From positions 1-47,029 of the IMG/VR virus record IMGVR_UViG_3300028596_000022: a stretch of DNA of 47,029 bases, one strand, 5' to 3'. The first letter of the stretch is position 1; each line of letters starts with the position of its first letter. The DNA is from a virus. A model generated the notes under the pieces. That model ran no database searches. It was not told the DNA's origin and saw nothing but the letters and a program-made list of their open reading frames with translations. The translations under genes were made by a program, and so were the position numbers. Below, piece by piece: positions 1 to 7,922 of this stretch.

Positions 1-735
1 CACCAAAACGTGCCATTGATCGTTACGCTCTCTGGTACGCTGGACCCTGACAACTCGTTCAAGAACGACATCACCAAGCTGACGTTCCCCGCGAGTACCC
101 GTTACATCGAGCCACCACCTCCACCCTACATCCGTTGTAAGGCATTGCAGTTCAGTCTGCAGAGCCCGCACCTGATCAAGTGGAAGCACCGGGGGCGGTC
201 TGAGTATTCTCAGGCAGCCTTTGAAAAGAGTATCATGCACTATGGAAAGGTCCTGACCAAGTACAAAGAGATGATCCTCGACATTGCGGCCATCTCCTTC
301 ATGCCATTGTGGAAGCCAGGCAGGAAACTGCTGGTGTTCGCAGGTACGAAGAAGATGTGTACGATCCTGGCTGAAGCGTTCACCAAGAAGTACCCTGATC
401 TCAAGGTACGGCGCTACATCGGTGAGGACCCGTACTCGCACATTGGTGAGGCAGACATTCTTGTCTCCACTACCAAGTCGTGTGGTACCGCAATCGACAT
501 CCCCGGCTTGGCAATCTCGTTGATGACTGAAGCCGTCAACGACACTCAGGCAAACTTGCAGCACATCAAACGTCTGCGCGAGCCTGATCAGGGACCTGAT
601 TATTTCACGCCGGAGTTCTTGTATCTTCTGTGCTCGAACATTCCGCAACACATGAACTACCACAAGCACAAGGTTGAAATCTTCCGCTCTGAGGTAATTT
701 CTCACGAAACACTTTTAACGGACTATGTGATCTGA
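1..735 (+). CDS. SF2-type helicase, C-terminal part (5' end outside window)
   Basis: The frame is open from base 1, so this is the 3' part of a longer gene; the stop is TGA at 733-735. The visible part looks like the second RecA-like lobe of a superfamily 2 helicase. A strand-like stretch LLVFAGTKKMCTILAEAF is the usual start of the lobe (motif IV region), followed by DILVSTTKSCGTAIDIPGL (motif V type) and NLQHIKRLREPDQ, which resembles motif VI (QxxxRxxR). Walker A and DExx motifs would lie upstream of the window and cannot be checked. The family unwinds or remodels nucleic acid using ATP; large phages usually carry such enzymes for replication or recombination. The next gene starts two bases after the stop, so the two are probably co-transcribed. 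The role in replication is inferred. Confidence 0.7.
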   Translation, partial: HQNVPLIVTLSGTLDPDNSFKNDITKLTFPASTRYIEPPPPPYIRCKALQFSLQSPHLIKWKHRGRSEYSQAAFEKSIMHYGKVLTKYKEMILDIAAISFMPLWKPGRKLLVFAGTKKMCTILAEAFTKKYPDLKVRRYIGEDPYSHIGEADILVSTTKSCGTAIDIPGLAISLMTEAVNDTQANLQHIKRLREPDQGPDYFTPEFLYLLCSNIPQHMNYHKHKVEIFRSEVISHETLLTDYVI

Positions 736-737
736 CA

Positions 738-1037
738 ATGAGCCATCCACGCCCGTATCAGCTCTATCGGGTCGATGCAGGTGGAAACCGGGTCTACGTG
801 CCCGGTCTTGTCATTCAGCTTGTAGGGACTCACCCAGGCTGTCTGGCAGAGTATCACCTGATCCATCGACACTACAAAGTCGGCAAGATCATCGTCAAGT
901 ATCCGGTCCACGGACCGGAATTGATGGAGGTCATCATCGACGCAGATTTCCCTGCCCGCGACTGGAAAGTTGAAGACCAGTACGGTAACGACTACAACCT
1001 TGCCCGAGTTGTTGGGCTCATGCAAAAGGAAGAGTAA
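738..1037 (+). CDS. Hypothetical protein, 99 aa
   Basis: I do not recognise this protein. It is a small soluble protein of mixed strand and helix character, with repeated Tyr/Val-rich stretches and no signal peptide, membrane segment or cysteine cluster. The ATG at 738 follows the helicase stop by two bases and the following gene starts immediately after its stop codon, so translation is probably coupled through the three genes. No strong ribosome binding site precedes the ATG, which also fits coupling. Confidence 0.65.
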   Translation: MSHPRPYQLYRVDAGGNRVYVPGLVIQLVGTHPGCLAEYHLIHRHYKVGKIIVKYPVHGPELMEVIIDADFPARDWKVEDQYGNDYNLARVVGLMQKEE

Positions 1038-1775
1038 GTGAACAAGCCCTATCAATCTGCACCCCTGTCTGAACTGCACCTGCGCGTCGGTGCCCTGCTG
1101 TTCTTCGCCAACGAAGTCAACCGTGGCCTGGAGCGTAAAGAGCTGAACCCAATGGGTAGCTTCTACATGTTCGACGACCACAGCGAAATCCGTACCCCGG
1201 CCAATGTGCCCGACAACTGGCCACACGGCCTGGTGCGCATCTTCACCGAACAAGTGAAGGGCGACGAGAAGTTCGAATTCCAGCTGTCTCAGTTCGACCC
1301 GGCCATGAACACCGCAGCCTACGACGCCAAACGCGGCGGCGGCCTTGACCAGCAGGGCATCCGCTTCGTGGCTGGTACCGGCTGGCAAGGTCTGAGCGCG
1401 CACTACCTGATGGTGCCTGAGTATGACCAGATCTCCTACGTGCCACTGATCGGTAGTCATACCGACGACATCGAAACCATTCTGGAGCAGTCCAAGCTGG
1501 GTGGCTACGATCGCAAGGTCATTCGTGAAACCTACGAAGCCACCGCCATGGCAGCGTACGAGAACGAAGACGACCTCGAACACGCTCGTGGTGTTCCGCA
1601 CACCTACCACAACTGGCTGATGCTCAACGCCCTGATCATCGCCAAGATCGTCACCCTGCGCGCGATCGCGCTGGCCGAGCATGGTGAGAACGTCCTCAAC
1701 GAAACCATGCAACGCGATTCCAAGACCGGTGCTGTACTGCCGATCGACGTATCAGAAGAGCAAGATCCAGCCTGA
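1038..1775 (+). CDS. Hypothetical protein, 245 aa
   Basis: The start is GTG at 1038, directly after the previous stop TAA, with AGGAAGAG as ribosome binding site inside the end of the upstream gene. I do not recognise the 245-residue product. It has no membrane segment or obvious catalytic motif. The N-terminal half is strand-rich, with a Gly-rich turn KRGGGLDQQG near residues 95-105; the C-terminal part is helical (around residues 150-225) and the last 20 residues are polar and probably disordered. It is the last gene of the first plus-strand block and is followed at once by a strong hairpin. Confidence 0.75.
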   Translation: MNKPYQSAPLSELHLRVGALLFFANEVNRGLERKELNPMGSFYMFDDHSEIRTPANVPDNWPHGLVRIFTEQVKGDEKFEFQLSQFDPAMNTAAYDAKRGGGLDQQGIRFVAGTGWQGLSAHYLMVPEYDQISYVPLIGSHTDDIETILEQSKLGGYDRKVIRETYEATAMAAYENEDDLEHARGVPHTYHNWLMLNALIIAKIVTLRAIALAEHGENVLNETMQRDSKTGAVLPIDVSEEQDPA

Positions 1776-1776
1776 C

Positions 1777-1834
1777 GGCATAGCTGCCCCTCCCCGCAAG
1801 GGGAGGGGCAGTGAGCCTATGCTCTTTTTTTTTT
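1777..1834. terminator. Composite bidirectional terminator between convergent genes
   Basis: A perfect 12-bp stem (1784-1795 with 1800-1811) closes a GCAA tetraloop. It is framed by GGCATAG at 1777 and CTATGC at 1817, which can extend the pairing, and is followed by ten T at 1825-1834. It lies between the plus-strand gene ending at 1775 and the minus-strand gene ending at 1843, so it can end transcripts from both sides. Confidence 0.75.
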
Positions 1835-1842
1835 GCTTCAGA

Positions 1843-2370
1843 TCACATGTACTGTGCGTAGAAGCCTTGCAGGCGCTCGGCCTGACTTACGTCGCTGACG
1901 CACTTCTCGATGCGACCGAAGCCGTAACGGGAGATGGCAACACCACGGCTTCGGCCGTCGCAGGTGGAGGTCATCAGGTGCAACATGGCTTCCAGCAGGC
2001 GCAGGTCCATCACCGGCATGGTCTTGAGCAGGTCCATGAAGCGGTTGCGGTAGCGCATGCTCATGACGCCATTGATGTTCTTCAGCACCCACTGCAGGAG
2101 TGCCTCGTAGGCCTGGTTGAAGTCTTGGCCTTCGAGCTTGAGTACCATCTTGATGATCTTGAGAATGGCTTTCTGCTGCTTGATGCCTTCCTCTTCGCTC
2201 GGTTCATTGCCTTTGGGGTCCATGACCTTTTCGTAGTCAGCCAGCAGGCCGTTGACGGTCTCCATGGTGATGTCGTATTTGGTCTTGGGTGTCACGTTGG
2301 CTTTCGCCACCTCTTTGGCCATGACTTCGGTACCTTCTTCGGTTGGAGTTTGTTCTTCGCCAGCCATCAT
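1843..2370 (-). CDS. Hypothetical protein, 175 aa
   Basis: I chose the ATG at 2370 because GAGGAAAC stands just before it on the minus strand; an in-frame ATG 33 bases further upstream overlaps the preceding gene and lacks such a site. The protein opens with about 40 polar, acidic, probably disordered residues and continues as a helical, Met/Leu-rich domain. A basic central part (MRYRNRFMDLL) and a C-terminal part with CDGRSRG follow. I do not recognise the family. It is downstream of the RNA polymerase beta' fragment in the same minus-strand block, so co-expression with it is likely. Any role in transcription is speculation. Confidence 0.7.
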   Translation of the reverse strand: MMAGEEQTPTEEGTEVMAKEVAKANVTPKTKYDITMETVNGLLADYEKVMDPKGNEPSEEEGIKQQKAILKIIKMVLKLEGQDFNQAYEALLQWVLKNINGVMSMRYRNRFMDLLKTMPVMDLRLLEAMLHLMTSTCDGRSRGVAISRYGFGRIEKCVSDVSQAERLQGFYAQYM

Positions 2371-2377
2371 TGTTTCC

Positions 2378-3661
2378 TCAGGTGAAATGGCGCCTTGGAT
2401 CAAAGCGCGTAGTTTTAAGGGCCGTACCGTGGGCTTTACCCATGAAGATGTACAGCATCATCGAACCCATGTCGGAGGCTTGACCACCAGGAGAGTTCGG
2501 GAAGCGAGCGTTCATGTCGCCCATACACTTGCCGCAGTAACCTGCACCAGGGGTCAGGCAGCGCTGAGGACTCCGCAGGGTAATCGTCTTGTTGACAATC
2601 GCGTCCAGGTTCTGCTCAGTAATGTGCACCGTCTTGCCATTGACGATGATGTAGAAGCCGATGTAGCGCTTGGCTTTATCTGCTGCCACAAACCGCTTGA
2701 TACCCAGCACAGACCCGCAGTCGTCTTCGGTGATCGCATGGTTCTGGAATACCCGGATCAGGTACTGTACCGCTTCACCACCGAGCGCTGTCTGCGCACC
2801 ACGGTTGAAGGAACCTTCGCGGAGCGAGTTCGCATAGTCCGGGAGGTTCTTAAGGTTCAGGCCTTCGTCCAGAGACGTTGGGATCAGGTTCACCTGAGTA
2901 CCGTCACCGAAAGCAGATTCCTCACCGTGCATGAGCAGCGTCTTCATGCGAACGATGTCGAAGTTCTTCTTACCGATGAGGTAGTCTTGCGAGTCGTCCC
3001 CCTTTACCCAGTCCTTGTCCACCTTGGACAACTCGCCTTTGATGATGGCGATGGTGGCTGGGTCGTGTAGGCGATCCTTGTACTGCTCCAGAAGCTTTTC
3101 GCGCAGTTCCCGTACCTTGGGGTCAGTCACCAGAGATTTACGCGTGGTGCCTGGTGTGAAGAGCTGCGTGAGGCCAGAGAGGATACATGCAGTAGCCTCC
3201 GTGTATCGCAGCAACTCCCAGACATAGATCTTGGCAGGATCGTTCTGGCTACGGTCTTCCGGGTTATTGGTCAGACGCTGAGCAATGATCTTCTCGATGT
3301 CTGACAGACGACGCGGGTTGGGGTCGAAAGGAATCTTGCCATTGAACGCGTAGACCACAGCCAGATGATGCCACAGCACCCAGGCGTAAGGTGCATTGCA
3401 GTCTGCCTCACATCCGATGAAGTCACCTTTCTTGAAGTCGGCCACCTCACGCTTGGAGAACAGTGGCTTGGTGATGTCTGCTTCAAAGCGAAGCTTGGAC
3501 TCACCCATCTTAACCACCCACTCCTTACCTTCCACGTAAGGCTCGTACTCGCCCGCCTCACCACGGGTCAGGGAGAATGCACGGATCGACCAGGACAAAC
3601 GTTTGTACAGGCCAAGCTCCATGCATTTGAGAAAGAACAACCGCTTATCAAGCGTTTCCAT
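2378..3661 (-). CDS. RNA polymerase beta' subunit, C-terminal segment (phiKZ split RNAP type)
   Basis: Part of a split multisubunit RNA polymerase of the kind phiKZ-group phages encode (one virion set injected with DNA, one non-virion set made in the cell). The diagnostic stretch runs from about residue 265 to 422. NSLREGSFNRGAQTALGG is followed by EDDCG (312-316), the counterpart of the bacterial beta' TEDDCGT motif. Next come C368, C376 and C379 in RCLTPGAGYCGKCMG, so C315/C368/C376/C379 match the second zinc site of beta' in order and almost in spacing. The following MGKAHGTALKTTRFDP sits where the trigger-helix segment GEPGTQLTMRTFH is in bacteria. The NADFDGD catalytic loop is absent and must be on another subunit. 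At 427 residues it could correspond to phiKZ gp80 (virion RNAP) or gp74 (non-virion RNAP); I cannot tell which. The start overlaps the upstream gene by 14 bases. Confidence 0.82.
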   Translation of the reverse strand: METLDKRLFFLKCMELGLYKRLSWSIRAFSLTRGEAGEYEPYVEGKEWVVKMGESKLRFEADITKPLFSKREVADFKKGDFIGCEADCNAPYAWVLWHHLAVVYAFNGKIPFDPNPRRLSDIEKIIAQRLTNNPEDRSQNDPAKIYVWELLRYTEATACILSGLTQLFTPGTTRKSLVTDPKVRELREKLLEQYKDRLHDPATIAIIKGELSKVDKDWVKGDDSQDYLIGKKNFDIVRMKTLLMHGEESAFGDGTQVNLIPTSLDEGLNLKNLPDYANSLREGSFNRGAQTALGGEAVQYLIRVFQNHAITEDDCGSVLGIKRFVAADKAKRYIGFYIIVNGKTVHITEQNLDAIVNKTITLRSPQRCLTPGAGYCGKCMGDMNARFPNSPGGQASDMGSMMLYIFMGKAHGTALKTTRFDPRRHFT

Positions 3662-4487
3662 GACCCAGTACCCTTGTCAGAATTTTGTTGATCTCTGCCA
3701 AGAGGCGTTGACCTGCTTGGGAACTGCCCAGCACAGGCTCCATCAACTTGGCCACTTCTTCACGCAGGGTATCGCGCTTGAGGTCAGACATCAGTGCCAT
3801 GCCAGACACCTCGACTGCCATCTGCTCAATCGGCAGTGCCTCGAACCACTTGTCGTTGTTCACGATCAGGGTGTTCATCGACTGACCCAGTGCAGCGCCA
3901 CTGCGCACGTAGTCCACGACCTTGGACTCTGGGTAGATGGCCGCGAACACACGGAAGTCGCTCAGCGCAGCGCCTGGGATGGTGGACTCCTCATCCGAGA
4001 GCAATGGCTTGGATTCCATCGACTCGCCCAGCCGTTTGATCAAGCTGGGGGATACGGAAACGATCCAGTCAATCAGGTGACCATCGTGGTTCTTACCGAC
4101 CATCTCGAACAGTTCGGTGAGGATGTCGGTGTTGGAGTTACCCAGCTCATGGATGTCAATGCCGTCTGGGTAGTCCAGGTGTGATACACCTTCTGCCGTG
4201 TCCCAAGTCAGGAGGAACTCCAGCAGGTCGGCAGTGGTGGAGATTGCACTAGGCTCGAATTCGATCTCAACGCCAAATTGAGCATAGGCAGCCAAGATCC
4301 CATCGATCATCATCTTCTCAGCGTTACCTGCGATGACTTCAGGTTCAAGACCCTGCTCACCCTTGATGATGTGCTCGATGCGATCGGTGTGTCCGGTCAT
4401 CCCGCAGCGATAGAGCAGGTTGATGCAGTGCATCAGCTCTACGGTGCGGTTGGGGTGATAAACCGCGTTAAAGAATTGTTCAAGCAT
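3648..4487 (-). CDS. Hypothetical protein, 279 aa
   Basis: First gene of the minus-strand block that also holds the RNA polymerase beta' fragment; its end overlaps that gene's start by 14 bases, indicating translational coupling. The product is soluble and mostly helical, with acidic stretches and a C-terminal basic helix (residues about 235-275). No membrane segment or catalytic motif is visible and I do not recognise it. It may work with the polymerase or be a virion protein, but only gene order supports that. The start ATG at 4487 is preceded by AGGTGCG on the minus strand. Confidence 0.7.
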   Translation of the reverse strand: MLEQFFNAVYHPNRTVELMHCINLLYRCGMTGHTDRIEHIIKGEQGLEPEVIAGNAEKMMIDGILAAYAQFGVEIEFEPSAISTTADLLEFLLTWDTAEGVSHLDYPDGIDIHELGNSNTDILTELFEMVGKNHDGHLIDWIVSVSPSLIKRLGESMESKPLLSDEESTIPGAALSDFRVFAAIYPESKVVDYVRSGAALGQSMNTLIVNNDKWFEALPIEQMAVEVSGMALMSDLKRDTLREEVAKLMEPVLGSSQAGQRLLAEINKILTRVLGHGNA

Positions 4488-4574
4488 GGCGCACCTAAAC
4501 TGTGTGTTATATAGGAAGAGCGTCTACTAAGATATAGCGGCTATGGCCTCTTCAACAGACAAGGAAATATACAA
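4488..4574. promoter_or_regulatory. Divergent intergenic region with candidate promoter motif
   Basis: This 87-base gap separates two divergent blocks and must hold promoters for both or for one. It is much more AT-rich than its surroundings and contains CCTAAACTGTG (4494-4504), followed by TTATATAGG (4507-4515). A close relative of the first motif occurs in two other intergenic regions (31365-31375 and 38114-38124). Which strand it serves cannot be read directly. Confidence 0.4.
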
Positions 4575-5465
4575 ATGGCAAATGGCAAGAGCGGCGCGTT
4601 CGGTAGCCGCAAAGGTATCAAGACTCCAGCGGTCATGGTTCAGGGAAACCAGCTGCGTGTGGCAAAGGACCCAGCCCCATGGTTCGCTGACTTCGACTCG
4701 CTGGCGGCACAGTGCACCGCACTGACCACCTCCCCGGCAATGATCATGCCGTACTTCGGCGACGCCGAACTGATGGCCAAGATCGACCGTCAGGGCGTTA
4801 ACGATGCCACCAAGGCATTGATGGAACAGATCAAGCAACAGAAAGAACGTCTGGCTGCACTGGTTGCTGAGACCAAGGCCATGCGTGAAGGCGTCCCGGC
4901 CATGGACGGCAAACCTGCTCGTGCCCCGATCACCAAGGTCACCCAGGACAACACCATCGAGCTGCTGAACCACGGCGAGCAGTTCCAAACCTTCATGGAT
5001 GACTGGCTGCGCATCATCTACTTCTCCATGGACAAGGTGCTGGACTTCTTCCGCGCCCTCGGTCAGGACATCCCGGTACTGTGCCCTTACAGCCAGGGCT
5101 TCGTGAAGACCGAGCAGAACATGACCCCAGAAGAGCTGAAGGCGGCCTCCGGTGCCAGCCTCGACGAGCTGGCCGCAGAAGTCGCCGAAGAAGATCACCT
5201 GGGCAAGATGATCCTCGGCGTACTGCAGGCAGCACCGCTGAAGGCGCACCAGCGCAAGGCCTTCGCCAAGATGATCGAGGTCACCCCTGAGCAGTTCAAC
5301 AAGCTGATCAAGGGCGACTACCGCCAGTTCTCCCTGACCAAGCTGCGTTCCATCCATGAGAAGATGGACGGCCCTGCCTACGAGCAGGAACTGGCAGCTG
5401 TCGAGCAGACCGAACTCCAGCAGATGGCAGAAGCTGCCGAATCCACCACTCAAAAGGTTGAGTAA
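4575..5465 (+). CDS. Hypothetical protein, 296 aa
   Basis: First gene of a plus-strand block. The product is soluble and mostly helical, with a probable coiled coil near residues 75-105 (many Lys/Glu/Gln) and a polar, acidic C-terminus. No catalytic motif, membrane segment or signal peptide is seen. I do not recognise the family. It lies two bases upstream of the possible baseplate chaperone gene, so a part in tail or baseplate assembly is possible but inferred from position only. Confidence 0.7.
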   Translation: MANGKSGAFGSRKGIKTPAVMVQGNQLRVAKDPAPWFADFDSLAAQCTALTTSPAMIMPYFGDAELMAKIDRQGVNDATKALMEQIKQQKERLAALVAETKAMREGVPAMDGKPARAPITKVTQDNTIELLNHGEQFQTFMDDWLRIIYFSMDKVLDFFRALGQDIPVLCPYSQGFVKTEQNMTPEELKAASGASLDELAAEVAEEDHLGKMILGVLQAAPLKAHQRKAFAKMIEVTPEQFNKLIKGDYRQFSLTKLRSIHEKMDGPAYEQELAAVEQTELQQMAEAAESTTQKVE

Positions 5466-5467
5466 CC

Positions 5468-7096
5468 ATGCAAGGTTCCGACATCGAAAGCGAAGCACCA
5501 GCGCCGGATGATTCCGATCTGGTGCATGAGGCCGAGGCTGTTGCGCAGGTAGAACTGCCGGCCGAAGAACGTGCCCCGGCCGAAGAAAAGCCGCGCACTG
5601 AAATGCACGACGACGAAGACTCCGACCTGCCCAATGAAGACCAAGCGTCTTCCGAAGCCGGTAAGCCGTTCTTCGAAGCCGACCACTGGCAGAGCGACAA
5701 GACCTACCAGAAGGAGCCGATGGTTAAAGACCGTCCGGCTAACTTCGAACCCCCGTTCACCTTGATTGTCCCCTCGCTGAACACCAAAGACGCTACCCGC
5801 GTTGCTGAAGCGCTGGAACCAGTCATCAAGCATGTCTCTCCACAGACTGCTGAATGGCTCCGCCGCATTGTGACCAGCCAGTCGATGATCGTGGCCAACG
5901 GTCAGTTCGAAGCTTCTCTGCAACGTGATGGCTCGCTCTGGCTGCAAGCACCTGAACACGACGGCATCAAGCTGGTCGCTCAGGTGCCCGCCATTGCACA
6001 GCCTGCACCTGGCACTATCCTGACCGGCCAAGATGCTGAGATCCACATGGCTCAGCAAACCAAGACCTATGCCCGGATGATGTTCCCCCTGTACCACACC
6101 GGTATCTGGTTGAACGTCGCAGTGCCCCACGGCTCCGAGCTGCACGTCCTGGAAGAAGCACTGGCTGCTGCCAAGTACGACCTGGGCTACATGACCAAGG
6201 GCCTGGTTTACTCCAATACCTCAGTCATGCAGAACATCGCGCTGGTCAACTTCGTGTTGGACCATGTGATCAACTCTTCGGCGGAACACACCACCACTGC
6301 GTTCCTGAAGAAGGTGATTCGCATCACCGACATTAACTTGATCGCTGCGAACATGTCGTCGGCTATCTATCCGTCGGGCTTCCCGCTGGAGCGCCCGTGC
6401 TCTGCTGAGCCGATGAAGTGCCACAACGTTACCAAGGGCCTGCTGCGCCTGTCCAAGATCATCTGGACCGACGACAACGGCCTGTCGGCTTACCAGAAGA
6501 AGTTCATGGCTACTCGTCTGGCTGGCCAGAAGAAAACCGAGGCGGACTTCAAGAAGTATCAGGAGGAATTCCCCGGTGTTACTCAACGTGTTGTCGAAAT
6601 TGCTCCTGGCATCAGCGTTCTGCTCATGCCTCCAACTATCGAACAGTACGAGCAGTCCGGCTATTCCTGGATCGAGTCGATTGAGCGTGGGGCGAACGCC
6701 ATGCTCAACACCCCAACTGGTCCTGAACTGAACGCTCACATGACTGCGCAGTATCAACTGCAGTCGATGCGCCAGTACGCCCACTGGGTAGACGCGATCA
6801 TTTACCCGAACGACGTGTCGGTACGTGACCGCGAGACCATCAACAATCTGCTTGCCAAGCAGTCGGATAACACCGACCTGGTTGACAAGTTCATTGCTGC
6901 GGTCAAGCAGTTCATCGAAGACTGTGTTGTCTCGGTCGTCGGCATTAACAACTACAGCTGCCCATCCTGTGGTAAGTCCCAGACTGCCGAAGGTTCGCGC
7001 AATCCGAAGTTGATCCCCCTCGACCCGGTCCACACTTTTTTCACCCTCAGCGGCCTGAAGACTCAAACTACTCTCTCGAAAAACTCGGAGCACTAG
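5468..7096 (+). CDS. Possible baseplate/tail assembly protein, 542 aa, unshifted form of a frameshifted gene
   Basis: The zero-frame product has an acidic, disordered N-terminus (about residues 1-75), a long central domain, and a C-terminal zinc-ribbon-like end with C498-PS-C501 followed by LDPVHTFF. A late Cys pair before a PLDP..FF segment recalls proteins of the T4 gp26 baseplate-hub family, but this match is by eye and weak. The striking point is position 7036-7042, where T TTT TTC stands in the zero frame (codons ACT TTT TTC). A -1 shift there opens a frame that runs without a stop to 7578. Without the shift, translation ends 17 codons later at TAG 7094-7096. An AAAGG site precedes the ATG. 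A short form plus a frameshifted long form is the arrangement of tail assembly chaperones, which fits an assembly role. Confidence 0.75.
   Translation: MQGSDIESEAPAPDDSDLVHEAEAVAQVELPAEERAPAEEKPRTEMHDDEDSDLPNEDQASSEAGKPFFEADHWQSDKTYQKEPMVKDRPANFEPPFTLIVPSLNTKDATRVAEALEPVIKHVSPQTAEWLRRIVTSQSMIVANGQFEASLQRDGSLWLQAPEHDGIKLVAQVPAIAQPAPGTILTGQDAEIHMAQQTKTYARMMFPLYHTGIWLNVAVPHGSELHVLEEALAAAKYDLGYMTKGLVYSNTSVMQNIALVNFVLDHVINSSAEHTTTAFLKKVIRITDINLIAANMSSAIYPSGFPLERPCSAEPMKCHNVTKGLLRLSKIIWTDDNGLSAYQKKFMATRLAGQKKTEADFKKYQEEFPGVTQRVVEIAPGISVLLMPPTIEQYEQSGYSWIESIERGANAMLNTPTGPELNAHMTAQYQLQSMRQYAHWVDAIIYPNDVSVRDRETINNLLAKQSDNTDLVDKFIAAVKQFIEDCVVSVVGINNYSCPSCGKSQTAEGSRNPKLIPLDPVHTFFTLSGLKTQTTLSKNSEH
7036..7042 (+). 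other. Probable -1 ribosomal frameshift site (TTTTTTC)
   Basis: The heptamer T TTT TTC fits the X XXY YYZ rule for tandem -1 slippage: both tRNAs (zero-frame TTT and TTC) can re-pair with TTT TTT. The -1 frame is open from here to the TAA at 7578. The downstream frame has no ATG at its beginning and no ribosome binding site. A perfect 11-bp inverted repeat (7110-7120 with 7164-7174, 43-base loop) lies 67 bases downstream. That is far for a classic stimulator, so its role is uncertain. Confidence 0.7.
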
Positions 7097-7578
7097 AGCC
7101 TTCACAAATCCAAACCGAAGCCGGATTATCAGTTAACACTAAGCGCCACGTTAACGATCCGAACTTCGGTTTGGACACCGACCTTTATGACACAGAGCTG
7201 GCGCGCATCCGCGAGGTGATCCATGAGACAGGTGATAAGCCTGACTATGTGGACTCCGAGATGATGATGCGCACGGTGTACGAGTCTGCGTTCGGTATAC
7301 ACAACCACTACGGGCCTAATCAACATCCTTTCGCTTTGGTCGCGGCTCATCCAAAGGAAGATTTTGTTCCGTACTCCAGTCGGTTCCGTGACTATGCGGC
7401 TTACATCAATGCGCGGGTCTACGAGACTACCGGGATTCCAATGGACAAGTTCTTTGATCGGCCTCGTGCCGAGATTGAAATGATCATGGGTCTTGTGCGA
7501 GTCAGCAACCGCAAGCAGGCACACAGCGCTGAAGAGATTGCCGCGGCAGCGCGAGCAGCTCAGCAGGGCAAGAAGTAA
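7042..7578 (+). CDS. Frameshift extension of the 5468 gene (adds 178 aa, total 703 aa)
   Basis: Read in the -1 frame after the slip site, this segment adds 178 residues, starting HPQRPEDSNYS, and gives a 703-residue fusion with the upstream frame. If it were a free gene it would have to start with TTG at 7171, which has no ribosome binding site, while the frame is open for about 130 bases before that TTG. The extension is hydrophilic. Its later part has RFRDYAAYINARVYETTGIPMDKFFDRPRAEIEM split over residues usable as a helical domain, and an Ala-rich helical tail (EEIAAAARAAQQGKK). This looks like a functional C-terminal domain comparable to the T part of a G-GT tail chaperone, or to a T4 gp51-like partner. 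Both comparisons are inferences from architecture. Confidence 0.65.
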   Translation, partial: HPQRPEDSNYSLEKLGALEPSQIQTEAGLSVNTKRHVNDPNFGLDTDLYDTELARIREVIHETGDKPDYVDSEMMMRTVYESAFGIHNHYGPNQHPFALVAAHPKEDFVPYSSRFRDYAAYINARVYETTGIPMDKFFDRPRAEIEMIMGLVRVSNRKQAHSAEEIAAAARAAQQGKK

Positions 7579-7591
7579 TGGGGAGTCTACA

Positions 7592-7879
7592 ATGATCGAC
7601 AACCGCATGATGCGTCACGCTATCATGGGACATGAGGAGGGGGATGATCCACGCCCCTCCCGCTTTGTGGTGGATAACCACACACGTCGCCTGATCCCTT
7701 ACCGTGACACGTACACGGAGAGCCAGGTCTGTACCAAGTTCGGTATCACCAAGGGCCAGCTGCGTAAAGCAGTGAAGTCTGGAGGCTTCCCGAAGCCTAC
7801 CAAGTACGGTCCAGGCAACAAGCCGTGGTGGGCTGACACCATCATCGACAAAGTGTCCCGTGTTGACGAAGACGAGTGA
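7592..7879 (+). CDS. Small winged-HTH/excisionase-like DNA-binding protein, 95 aa
   Basis: The start ATG at 7592 is supported by GGGGAG just upstream; in-frame codons further upstream overlap the previous gene. The C-terminal half, TESQVCTKFGITKGQLRKAV followed by GFPKPTKYGPG and WWADTIIDKV, has the layout of an AlpA/MerR-like helix-turn-helix with a wing: a two-helix HTH, the typical G-x-F-P-x-P turn and an aromatic pair before the last helix. Such domains occur in small transcription regulators, excisionases and small terminase subunits. Here the last gene of a plus-strand block encodes it, 13 bases after the frameshift extension. A regulatory role is the simplest guess; a terminase small-subunit role is an alternative. 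Confidence 0.65.
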   Translation: MIDNRMMRHAIMGHEEGDDPRPSRFVVDNHTRRLIPYRDTYTESQVCTKFGITKGQLRKAVKSGGFPKPTKYGPGNKPWWADTIIDKVSRVDEDE

Positions 7880-7880
7880 C

Positions 7881-7922
7881 GGCATAACCTCCCTCCCCGC
7901 AAGGGGAGGGAGGGCTTTATGC
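7881..7922. terminator. Composite bidirectional terminator between convergent genes
   Basis: An 11-bp perfect stem (7888-7898 with 7903-7913) closes a GCAA loop and is framed by GGCATAA (7881-7887) and TTATGC (7917-7922). The stop codon of the minus-strand polymerase gene (TAA, 7917-7919 reversed) lies inside the right arm. No long T run follows on the plus strand. Confidence 0.7.

Noticed and set aside
1825-1834. Poly-T runs at 1825, 33431 and 43586 as sequencing errors
   Set aside because: They lie in non-coding DNA next to hairpins in three independent places, consistent with terminators.
7171-7578. Independent 135-residue gene starting with TTG
   Set aside because: No ribosome binding site, a rare start codon, and an open frame continuing upstream to a perfect slip site; better explained as a frameshift extension.
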